Assembly (NCBI GenBank): GCA_022661535.1
Contig: JAKULF010000001.1
Span: 2,418,001-2,482,000 of the forward strand
Length of the DNA: 64,000 nt
From: Eutypa lata
Taxonomy: Eukaryota; Ascomycota; Sordariomycetes; Xylariales; Diatrypaceae
Reading direction: 5' to 3'
Below are positions 23,028 through 32,549 of the stretch, in pieces. The notes under the pieces are model-generated. The model was not told the DNA's origin. It did not search any database and saw only the letters and a list, made by a program, of their open reading frames with translations. Within the stretch, counting starts at the first letter, position 1, and the number at the start of each line of letters is the position of its first letter. Position numbers and translations under genes: made by a program.

Positions 23028-23409
23028 TTACTTCGCCCTCCTCCCATTATCCTTCAGTCCGGCTGAGTCAGCTTTGCGCCAAGGGCAGTCTATGCTACCG
23101 CCGCTCCCGCCGCCGCCGCCGCCGCCGCTGCTCCCCCGTGCTGCTTCTCGATCCCAATGGTTCCTAGAGGCGAGGTCTGCGCGCTTGGCAAACGGATCCT
23201 GTTTTGGTTAGTATTTTCCCCCTTCTTCTCTCTCTCTCTCTCTCTCGTCACGTCTGTCTGACTGGGCAGGTGACGAAGAGACAACCAACGACGACTAAAG
23301 CGTCGAGGGTGTGGGCTGGCTGGCTGGCTGGCTGGGCAGGTCTCACCTTTTTCCCACGGGCCGCGGCAATACGTTTAGCTGCCTTCTCGTCCATTTTTCC
23401 GGAACCCAT
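23028..23409 (-). CDS. Small conserved-looking basic protein (77 aa)
   Basis: Two exons, 23409-23347 and 23198-23028, with intron donor GTGAGA and acceptor AAACAG, phase 0. Exon 1 encodes MGSGKMDEKAAKRIAAARG plus KK; exon 2 begins DPFAKRADLASRNHWDREA and ends in NGRRAK. The protein is highly charged, lacks a signal peptide or membrane segment, and has a poly-Gly linker of variable look at ~45-53. The opening MGSGKMDEKAA resembles small uncharacterised proteins found widely in filamentous ascomycetes (recalled, not searched). Function unknown. The 148-bp intron contains CT and GCCA microsatellites. Neither exon is long enough to stand out as an ORF by itself. Confidence 0.6.
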
Positions 23410-24955
23410 CTTCGGAATCAGAAAGGGGGGGCGGTGGGTGGTTGAAGAAGAAGATTATCTCCGTAGGTGTATGGTTGGAAGGTGCGTAGATTTGCGAGGT
23501 TGGTCGTAAGTGCTATCTAGACCGAGCTAGTCTAGTCTGGTAGAAGACACGAAGGACAAGAGACCTGGCACGGGCCAGTAAGCGAACCTAGGTAGGTATA
23601 GAAAGGCTTATATTGCAGAGGAGTGTAATTCAGGGCACGATATATTGTTGATGGCAGGCCTGTAAGCCCGAATCTCATTACAACGATGGCAGATCAAGGA
23701 GACCTGAGGATTTATATAGAGAGAGATATATATATAGGTATTTATACGTATAAGGACGATATTTTCGTTCTTTTTTTTTGCTTTTCTTTTCCTTCTCCCA
23801 TGGCTCCACGCCCCCCCCCTTCCCTTCAGGTTCCGTAATTTTTTCTTGTTTTTGCTTTTTCTTCATTATCTCTTGGATACATGTAGGTAGTAAGAATATC
23901 CCCTGCAGATGGCCGGAGAACTTACTACTGAAAGCCTAGTCCCGGCTAGGGGGAGAGGAAGGGATCGCCATCTCAATGAGTGTACACACAATGCCGGGAG
24001 GCAACATGTTTCTTGATATATCTCACAACATTTTACTATTCCACATTGGAAGAGAAGGTCTGTCTCACTCGACGGTGCTCGGGCCGTACCGAACAACGAC
24101 AATCTATCTAGAGAGATCTTCTATGCAAGTAGTCGGCCTCTTCTACGTCAACGTAGCTACTTTGCCTGCGTCAAGTATGACAATGAAGACGTCTAGGTAG
24201 ATAGACCTAGCATGGTATGGCAGGACCAAGCAACTGGATATCCCAGATCCCCAGATCCAGGCAGCTGGTACGGAGAAACTAACGATCTCTGTGCATGTGT
24301 GCATATGTAGGTAGTAGTCTCTCGGTGTAGTGATGTTCCATCCTATTTTCTATCATATGTTCGTGTCATAATATCGAATCGTATCGGCCGAGAACCAGCA
24401 GCTGATCGTCATATACATGGGTGATCCCGGAATAAAGCACGTTGCTACTGCGTCCTGTGGTCAAACGCAACGGAGCTGCACGACTGGAGTGGTGTTAGAC
24501 TGGAGCGTTTAATATAGGCTCTTCCTAGTGTTGCGTTGTGTTGCGTCGCATTGCATCGCAGGGCAGCAAAGGTAGAATTCCCGATCTAATGCTACCCCTT
24601 CAAGACAACGTAATGCGCCAAGAAATCAATCTATCAGAGTCTTGACGGGAGTAGATGGTTCCAATTAGAGACCCGGTGAAGAGGTCACTGCCGTATACCG
24701 GGATCTTCAACCGGGCTATGGTCAACGAGGCGCCAAATACCTGCGAGCTCCCGCCGATTGGGCTGAAATACAGCGGGAGGCCAGCAGCATCAGAAAGGCT
24801 ATGCTATGCCCAACCGTCACATCACCCGCAAAATCTGAGAACTGACGAACGAGCCCGCAGAAATGACAGGTCTCAAATCGATATAACAAGTAGGCAGTAG
24901 ATCCATTAATTACGATACGGACGATAATAGTATATTCTATATCCATGCTGTTCCC
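23410..24955. other. Intergenic, no gene seen
   Basis: Between two minus-strand genes. It includes purine/pyrimidine tracts near 23770-23870 and a GCGTT/GCATC-like pentamer array at about 24530-24560. Open frames are short and unsupported. Confidence 0.5.
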
Positions 24956-26728
24956 TCAGTGGCTGTGCTCGTGGAGCGGATTGCCGCCCTCGGAAATCAC
25001 CTGCTGGCATTTGGCCAGAATTGCTGCCTGCTTCGAGACCTCGGCCAGCGTACCAACCACCCGCTTGTTGCCGTCGACGAACCCGTACAGTGCATATGGG
25101 ATGCCGACCTCATTACAAAAGTCCTGAACAAGCTTCTGCGCGCGGCGGAGGTTGTGCCGAGGCATGCGGGGATACAGGTGGTGGATGGCTTGAAACTGCA
25201 GGCCGCCGTGGAAGAAATCGAGCCATTGCGGGCACTCGATATCCATCGTGGTGCGAAGCATCTTCTGAGGAAACGACTCGTGAGGTCCCATATCAGATGT
25301 ACTCATGGCGAAGTGGGAAAGGCAAATCTGGGCATGAAGAGGCATGGTAACGGCATGGCTAACCATGATGAAAACGAAGCGGTCCCAGGCAGTAGGGATA
25401 GACTTATATACTAGGAAGTAGCCGAACCAAGTCCAGAAAACCACCTGCCCACTGAGTTCGAGGTACCTATGCCACCATGCCGGCCCCTTCCGTGGGGCGT
25501 CGGGCCCTAGGAGGTACTCCCACGATAAGCGGTAGAGGTTGAAGCGGCCGAATGTGAGAATGATGTAGTAAGAGTAGGCTTGGATTTTAAGGAAGATCTT
25601 TGCTGCGAAATCATATTCCATGACACGATTGTAATAAGAGGAATATAGACCACCCAGAAGGCGATGTGAAACAGCGAGGAAGGGCATGTGTTCGATATCG
25701 GGGTCATGCTCGGGGAAATTGGTAACAATATGGTGAACATTATGGTTCCTCTTCCACCATCCGATAGACAAACCTCCAAGGAAGTCGGCAATAAAGATGC
25801 CGATCACACTATCGGTATGGAAATTGTGGGTGATGCCTATGTGGCCAGCATCATGGGCAGTGAAGACTAGCTGATGCCAAAATGCACCCAGGCAGGTAGC
25901 ACTCAGGCCATACCATCCCCAGTGTAGGAAAAGCAGCATACCGCCAAACAAGAGAGAGTATCGAGTACACTCAATAGCATATGATCGGTAACTGCAATTA
26001 TATAGGCCCTCAGCCCTGAGGCGCTGGTCCAACAGCCGATATTTAGCAATAATGGAATCCTGGGTTTCGCGATCCAACGAGGGATACTTCTCCAAATCGA
26101 GAGTAATCTTTTCCTTTGTAACAGTATCTAGGTATGCCATACCGTCATCGTCGCTAACGGAAGAAACGGACGAGACGGACGTGGACCGCGGTTGGCTTCC
26201 GACTGCCAGTCGATTCCGCAAAGCAACATCCTCCCCGTCGAAGACAGGTGAGACGGGAGACTGGTCACGCGAGCTAGAAGGGCTAGAAGTAGCTGTCGAC
26301 TGGGGAACGAATTCTTCAGGGTTGGAGTCGTCGCACAAGGAACGGAACTTGCCTCCTTGAATAGGTGGACTGAAGTTGACCCATCTACCCTCGATACGGC
26401 CAATACGGTAACGGTTCATATTCTGTAATGTCTCGGCGGAATGAAGTCTGGTTGTGTAACATGTTAGGGACTTATGAATCCAAAATGGCACACATAGAAA
26501 TGAAATGAACTAAGGTAGTGGTAGTGGTGGTGGTAGTACGAACGCAGTAACCTCATCAGTGGCATCCCGACCAACCATGTGTAGGATGGACTTGTCGCCA
26601 CCAGGATGATAGGGGAGCCACGCATCGGCTTTGACGACATATTGATTGAGGATAAAGACCTTTCGTCCATCTGCAATCAACCCCTCGATTTCCCTCCTAG
26701 ACAACAACGGGTATGTCTTTTGACCCAT
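24956..26728 (-). CDS. Sphingolipid delta-8 desaturase, cytochrome b5 fusion
   Basis: Exons about 26728-26544 and 26447-24956, 558 residues. The N-terminal cytochrome b5 domain has the heme motif HPGGD (His41), and the splice restores the second heme His in VTALHSAETL. The spliced N-terminal domain is followed by NRYRIGRIEGRW, a Ser-rich linker (~100-150), and a membrane fatty-acid desaturase domain with three histidine boxes: HDAGH, HNVHH and QAIHH. The Gln in the third box is typical of b5-fused front-end/delta-8 desaturases. Known reaction: introduction of the delta-8 double bond in the long-chain base of glucosylceramides, in the ER. The proposed donor (GC then GTTCGT) is weak; the alternative GTACTA three codons on breaks the frame. 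A fatty-acid front-end desaturase is the alternative, judged less likely. Confidence 0.87.
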
Positions 26729-28332
26729 AGTTACTACTCTTTCTCCTTGCTCCCTTCGTAGAGTCGCCGATACAAGACAGAAGACGACAATCAATCAATC
26801 CAATTGAGTATATCGGATTATGCTACTGCCATGTGGGAGCACTCTTATATGTATACAGATAATTAAGGGGTATTAATCTTCAGACTTGTGAATTGACTTT
26901 CGGCTGGTTCCTGAATTTAAACATCATAAGGTTTGAATTGGCGGTAAAGCTATTTCTAACCAATTAGGTCTGACTATCATGATAGCCCACCTGAAAAGGG
27001 AATCTCCACCAACCGAATCATCCGCAAATGCACGTATTTGGCTAAGAGCTAGAGAGCTTACTACTACGTATGCGTACGTTTATGATTATACCCCACATAA
27101 GTACTTACCCATGTACCTCTTTAACTTTCTTCCCCTCCTATTACAATTACAGTTAAGGGGTGTGTCACCAATCCACCTCACCGGATTTTGTTGATAGGGC
27201 TGACAGATTTTGATGAGATTAAAACATATGATAGTCTATGAGCTCATATCAAACGTAGGCTTCTTGTTCAACATTCCACGTTGAATCGATCGATATGTAT
27301 TCTAATCACCCCTCTAAAGCAATAATCGTCAAGATGAGATCTCGTAACCCTTAAATATTGAATTATAAGAGGATGACGACAACCTACCAACCCTACAGAG
27401 AGATCCTAGTAAAGGATTCACTACTAGCATGCATCTACATGAAGCCGCATCTCGACGTAAGGAGAAACAGGGGGCATTGCTTTGTCAAATCACCGTCTCC
27501 GCATATCGGCATTTAAAAGCTGTTCAGGGGGCAGATCGAGAGCAAGAGTGAAACTGCCAAAGACCACCTGCACTAAGCAAGCTGATTGCGAAGGGCTCAA
27601 TAACGTAGACGGATAGTGACAGAGGAAAAAAGAGTCACAGCTGTATGGTGTGTATGGTATAGAGGTTGACCTACCCTATGCCAAGCTTGCTTCCCGTGTT
27701 GCTTGCTCGCACGACTCCAGTCCCGCGAGTCTACAAACTGAATTAGATAAGGAGAGAAGAAACGAGAGAGCCTATATATATGAGATTCTAACATAGCCTT
27801 TCCCACCATGTCTTACAACCAGTTGTGTACAACATCTAATAGAATCAGCCTTGTTTGTCCGCCTAGGGTATTTGGTGCTTCCTCTCTTTCCCAGGGGGTC
27901 CTAATTCAGTCCACTCATTCATCCATTCATTCATTCAGTCAGTCACTTAGTCCTTCATTCTCCTTTACTCTCCTCTCCTTCTACTAGACCACAAGGGTTA
28001 TCGTCACTATCAGCTAACGCTAATCTGGTAAAAGCTTAAGTCCAAAATACTCCCTAGATAATGTGTTGTCATCTCTCTAGACATTCTGCTAGCCTTCGCC
28101 GGCCGTCTTCCGAACCTTACGGGAACTTCATTGGATGCGACTTCGTGGCCACTAACTGCTGCGGGACGCAGCAGCAGCAGCAGCGCCAACACCAACACCA
28201 ACACCAGCCGCCTCACTGCATGCACCATTCCCGGCATAATAGCTGCGGCAGTAAGCCTTCCTTCCTTCGTTCTTTCCCTCTGAGGAAATGTAGATCCCAT
28301 TAGTGCAATTGTGTACGAACAAGGTTGACGAA
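26729..28332. other. Intergenic, no gene seen
   Basis: Upstream of the desaturase. It carries a CATT/CAGT tetranucleotide tract at 27915-27948 and a CAG/CAACAC run at 28170-28208. The frame over the latter (poly-Gln) has no family signature. Confidence 0.5.
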
Positions 28333-28923
28333 ATGAGTGTAGATCATGCTCATGGCGAAAGTTCCTCTCCTTGTATTCTGTAAGTAGCCCCCCCCTTTTC
28401 CCCTCGATCTCCCTCCCCATTTCCTTACCTACGATGGCCCCGACACCTACACGTAGAATACATACATATCACGTACAAACTAGTTCCTTGAGGCTCACCG
28501 CTATGGTACCCCGAACCACATTTTAGAAACAACGGATCCTTATATGTGAATGGGGGTCCGGGGCCGGGCTCGGGGTCGGGGTCGGGATCCGGATCGGGCA
28601 GCAGCAGCAATCTCATCATACACTGCTCCTACTGCACTCCTCATCCCCCTTGCCCCTGCCCTTGCTCTTGCACGGGTAATAGCGCGTATGTCCCTATTAC
28701 CTATCCTTGCTGCGGCGCACCCCTCGATCCGCGCGATGCCCTGCTCTACGGCCGGAGACCAGATGATTATCACCCCTCACAGACGCGGCATTGGTTCGAC
28801 ATTCACGGCATGCCGTGGGTCCCATTCCTGCCGGATGGGTGTAGTAGGAGGGGCGGTGATGGTGGTGGTGGTGGTGGTGGTGGTGGGAATGGTGCGGTGC
28901 GTAGGAGGGTCATTAACTTGTAA
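28333..28923 (+). CDS. Small Cys-rich protein (147 aa), two exons
   Basis: Exon 1 at 28333-28379 (MSVDHAHGESSSPCI) ends at a GTAAGT donor. Exon 2 starts at 28527 after TTTTAG and runs to TAA at 28921-28923. Phases match (two plus one base). After a Gly/Ser repeat (GSGSGS) comes a cysteine cluster with HCSYC, CPCPCSC and PCCG, then a non-repetitive block, YGRRPDDYHPSQTRHWF and HGMPWVPFLPDG, and a Gly-rich end. The Cys spacing suggests metal binding or disulfides, but there is no signal peptide. Family not recognised. The reading depends on the intron and has no other support, so a chance assembly of GC-rich DNA is possible. Confidence 0.5.
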
Positions 28924-30527
28924 CATATGAAGTAGCTGGGCGTTTGGTTGAAAAGAGCTGTCAGGGGAGAGGGAAAGGAGGAAAGAAAGAAGCTGTGATG
29001 TAGTAGTAGTGTAGAAGCCTATCTGGTGTGTGAGAAGGGGGGGGTCTGAACCAGGTAGCAGGTAGTCAGCTTTGCACACACCATGGTGATGATGAACACT
29101 GAACGAGGGGAATGGTGTAACAACAATGTGTCTGGTCTATATTATAACCGTATCCCATCACTCCCGTCTTTCTAAATTGTATTCTAACATCAAGCGCGTA
29201 ACAGAACTGCAACGAGTCCCTCGGAGAAAGATGTCCAGAAGCATAGGCTACCTATCCTAAGAGAAATATAGATATGGTTCAAATCAACAACATCAAGGCA
29301 ATCATTTCAAGGACGCACGCGCATACAATACATTTTCATTCTATAACAGCCTTGTAGAATCGACCTGCCTATAACCACTCTGCCGGCTATTATATTCAAC
29401 ACATCATATTACTCCCGCAGTTGAGGATACTTGGTCAAGAGAAAACAACCAGCAGACCAACAACTTCATGATCATGGTATTTACGTCGTTAGATGTTTTG
29501 TGCAAATAAAACAGGCTAAAAAGATCTGTCATGCATCTCTTCAAATCAAGCACACAAACATACATGCATAGATACATACATAAGTAGAACCTCCAGCGCC
29601 GCAAGAAACCCCGAATGAAGAAACCCATATATGAAAGAGAGAAATGAGAAAACAGAAAAACTTCCGATGAAAACGACCCCTGTTCCATTTGCAATGTAGG
29701 TATATGTGTGTGTGTGTGTGTGTATGTATTTGTTTCCAATCCAAACTTCGTCTTTTTTTATAAACCTTCCCACCCTTATCGCAAACACATTAGTACCACC
29801 CGATCCAATCCGAATCTGATGCCCACTCCACGCCGTCGTATAGCGTCATTAAGCAACAGCAACAAGAACAACCACAGCAGTAAGCTCGTCTATCCATCCA
29901 TCCATCCATTCAAGATCCATACCGTTGCCGTCATTTCCGTAGTCGTCAAAACAGAAGTAGAAGGAGGCTTGCTAGTTGCACCACCCGAGAACGTCGGGGT
30001 AGGTTCGGGTTCCGGGTAGACTATCCGGAAGAGCCGTCCATGTGTTGTTTCGTTTTTGTGTTTTTTTTTTTTTTTTTTTGCTTTTTCCTCCTCCTCTCAT
30101 TTTTCTAGCTTGTTATCATCATCATCATCGTCATCATCATCGTGACGTCCTGTTTCACCGGTATACGTCGCTCTCGTTTCAAGAGGAGGGACGTTTCTGA
30201 CGTTTGTTCTGTTATGTGCGTCTAACATGTGTCATGTCCGTCAACCAGCAAACATACATGCATACATGATGACATGACACAACGCGCAAGTGCAGTGCAT
30301 TGCCGTGCCGCAGTAGTACCGCAGTAGTGGTTGGTAGTTGTGGTAGGTAAGGCAGCTAGCTTCCTAGCCCCCAACATACATGTACGCAAACCAACATGCA
30401 TATATACCTATGTATGTGAGATAGACGAGACGGATGGTAGCCACGTCACACCATCACCACCATCACACAGCGGCTAGACTATCCACCAACTACCCAACCG
30501 ACATTAGCTAGTTAGCTAGCTAGCTAG
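28924..30527. other. Intergenic, microsatellite-rich, no gene seen
   Basis: Convergent gap between the Cys-rich gene and the VOC protein. It holds a TG dinucleotide tract (29704-29723), a T19 run (30061-30079), an ATC tract (~30115-30142) and a TAGC array (30508-30531). Confidence 0.55.
29704..29723. repeat. TG dinucleotide microsatellite
   Basis: Ten TG units. Produces Thr-His repeats in minus-strand shadow frames. Confidence 0.95.
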
Positions 30528-30531
30528 CTAG
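30508..30531. repeat. TAGC tetranucleotide array
   Basis: Self-complementary GCTAGC units running up to the stop codon of the VOC-domain gene; able to form a hairpin in the 3' UTR. Confidence 0.85.
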
Positions 30532-32549
30532 CGATACCGTCTTCCCCCCACATTGCTAATACTATCATCGGGCGCCAAACTACCGCCATCGTCATCCCAG
30601 TACATGCGACTTCTCGCGGTCGCCGTGCTAACCATACTGGGGGCCGCTCTGGAGACGCCCGGCCCTCCCCGGGGGACCTGGACCGCCGTGCCGGCATACC
30701 GACTGCCCACCTTGCTGGGGGCGACGCGGCTCGGCGCGATCACCGACGGCGGAGCCGTCTCGGCACTCGCCGGCTTGCCTCCCATGGGACCCCGCACCGT
30801 GCTCGCGCCCGAGTGCTCCGTCCGTTGCGTGTGGCTGCGCGCCGAGACGTACGTTTCGGGGGGCGGGGGAGGAGGAGGAGGCGGCGGCGGCGGTGCCACC
30901 GCGGTCGAGGAGCGCCGCCGACTACCGCTCGGGGGTCGAGCCGTCGCGCCGCTCACGCGGCTGCGGTAGTCGGCTTCGGATTGGCCTGCGCCCGCGTTGG
31001 ACATGGACATGCGTCTTGATGGGGCAGCCGAGTACCGCGAGCCCGCCTGGCTCCTGTAGTCAGCTTGGCTCCGGTAATCGGCCTGGCTCCGGTACTCCGA
31101 AGGAGCCACGGACATAGGCACCGGTTCGGCAGCAGCCATAGGGACCTCGGTCGGCGCTCGACTCCTGCTCCTCGTAGGTAGCGCGGCGGTATACCGAGAC
31201 CCCGCGTTACTCCTGTGCTCCGCTTCCATGAGCAGCTTGGGAGCTGGCGCCGTCGTGTATTTGGACCCCGCTGCGCTCCGGTACTCGGTCTCGTCGATCA
31301 TTAGCGGTCGCCGTGTCGAACCTGCCTCACTGCGTCCGCGGGACTTACTACCACCACCACCACCACCAGTTGTCGTATAACGACTCGGGGCGCGGCTCGC
31401 GCGGTCGTCGCCGTCTTCTAGGGCGCGGGACATCGGGACACCGCCAGCCTGGGAGGACCTCCGACCGCCGCCGCCACCACCACCCATATAGCTCGGGGCG
31501 GCGGAAGGGGGGTATTTCCTCGGACTAGCAGCGTTCGCGGCGGCGGCAGCGGCAGCGGCAGCGGCTGCAGCGGCTGCCGCGTCGGCGTTGTTGCTGTAGT
31601 TGTGATTCATGTACGTTGGCGGGTACTCTTCCGGATAGCGGATCTTCTCCGTCCTCTCGACCTCAACGTACCTTGGTTGTCGTTGTTGTTGCCCATCTGG
31701 ACCGACACCCCCCGGGTGCAGGGTGTACTCCTGGCGCGGGGCGCGGTCCCGCTCCTTCCTCATCAGCGTGTACGTCAGGGCGCCGCCGACGGCTGCTCCC
31801 ACGGCCACGGCGCCGAGCACGGACCCGACGACGGCGCCGGTGCTCATGCCGCTTGCGGTCGTCTGCTGCTGCTGCTGTTGGGGCGTGACGTGCTCGATCG
31901 TCGACGTCGTCACGCTTCTGCGCAGGATGCGGGGCGAATCGGCGTCATGGTGTTCTTGGGCTGACATACGCCGCGAGTACGGCGGGGCGGTAGCGACGGG
32001 TCCGCTCTCGGCCGGGGACGACGTCGCCACGTCAAAATTCCAGTCGAGGATGCGACTGGCCTCCTCGTCAGTCGACTGGGTGCGACGGACGGTCTGGCCG
32101 CCATAGCCAGAGGCGTACCCCGGCGGGTTGACGTAGACGACCTCCATGACGTTGCCGTCGAGGTCTCTAATCCTAGCCCTGTCTACAGTCTCCTCACCGT
32201 CGCCGTCACCGCCACGGCCTCCACCGCTGAAAACCGGGTCCTCGCGGTGGAGAAAGGTGTTGTCACCGCCCTTCTGCAGGGCAGGGAACGCGCGCAGGGC
32301 GGCGGCGTAGAAATCCGCGACAGAGTCTCGCGAGGGCGCCGAGAAGACGATGTTGGCGCGCTTATTCGGCGAGGGCCCGAGGTTAGCCGCCCTAACCTCG
32401 AAGACCGGGTTGTAGGGGTTGGTGCCGAAGACGATGTTGGTGGGGCTGGCCGAGATGAATTTCAGGCCCAGCGGCTGCGTGATGGCCGAATAGAAGGATG
32501 CCGACGGGGGTAGCCGGGTGACTTGAACGAAGGGCAGTGTGTCCTGCAT
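30528..32549 (-). CDS. VOC (glyoxalase-like) protein with transmembrane segment and repeat tail
   Basis: Intronless, 673 residues. Residues 1-~150 match the vicinal-oxygen-chelate/glyoxalase fold: FVQVTRLPPSASFYSAITQPLG, FEVRAANLGPSPNKRANIVF, and RIRDLDGNVMEVVYVNPPGY, the DPDGN-like strand near the C-end of the domain. A Gly/Ala membrane helix follows at ~240-265 (STGAVVGSVLGAVAVGAAVG). The remaining ~400 residues are disordered: a run of 15 Ala, poly-Gly, poly-Pro, and a Ser/Arg/Tyr repeat of type EYRS..AGSRYTAAP repeated at least three times with an amplified ADYRSQ unit. Several acidic VOC metal ligands cannot be verified by eye, so catalytic activity is unproven. Location and partner unknown. 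The GC-rich third positions contrast with the AT-rich flanks. Confidence 0.8.
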   Translation of the reverse strand: MQDTLPFVQVTRLPPSASFYSAITQPLGLKFISASPTNIVFGTNPYNPVFEVRAANLGPSPNKRANIVFSAPSRDSVADFYAAALRAFPALQKGGDNTFLHREDPVFSGGGRGGDGDGEETVDRARIRDLDGNVMEVVYVNPPGYASGYGGQTVRRTQSTDEEASRILDWNFDVATSSPAESGPVATAPPYSRRMSAQEHHDADSPRILRRSVTTSTIEHVTPQQQQQQTTASGMSTGAVVGSVLGAVAVGAAVGGALTYTLMRKERDRAPRQEYTLHPGGVGPDGQQQRQPRYVEVERTEKIRYPEEYPPTYMNHNYSNNADAAAAAAAAAAAAAAANAASPRKYPPSAAPSYMGGGGGGGRRSSQAGGVPMSRALEDGDDRASRAPSRYTTTGGGGGGSKSRGRSEAGSTRRPLMIDETEYRSAAGSKYTTAPAPKLLMEAEHRSNAGSRYTAALPTRSRSRAPTEVPMAAAEPVPMSVAPSEYRSQADYRSQADYRSQAGSRYSAAPSRRMSMSNAGAGQSEADYRSRVSGATARPPSGSRRRSSTAVAPPPPPPPPPPPPETYVSARSHTQRTEHSGASTVRGPMGGKPASAETAPPSVIAPSRVAPSKVGSRYAGTAVQVPRGGPGVSRAAPSMVSTATARSRMYWDDDGGSLAPDDSISNVGGRRYR

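Noticed and set aside
28061..28303. 80-codon poly-Gln/His frame upstream of the Cys-rich gene
   Set aside because: Driven by CAG/CAACAC simple repeats; I could not join it in frame to the downstream exon.
30553..30969. 138-codon plus-strand frame opposite the VOC protein
   Set aside because: Shadow of a repeat-rich coding region.
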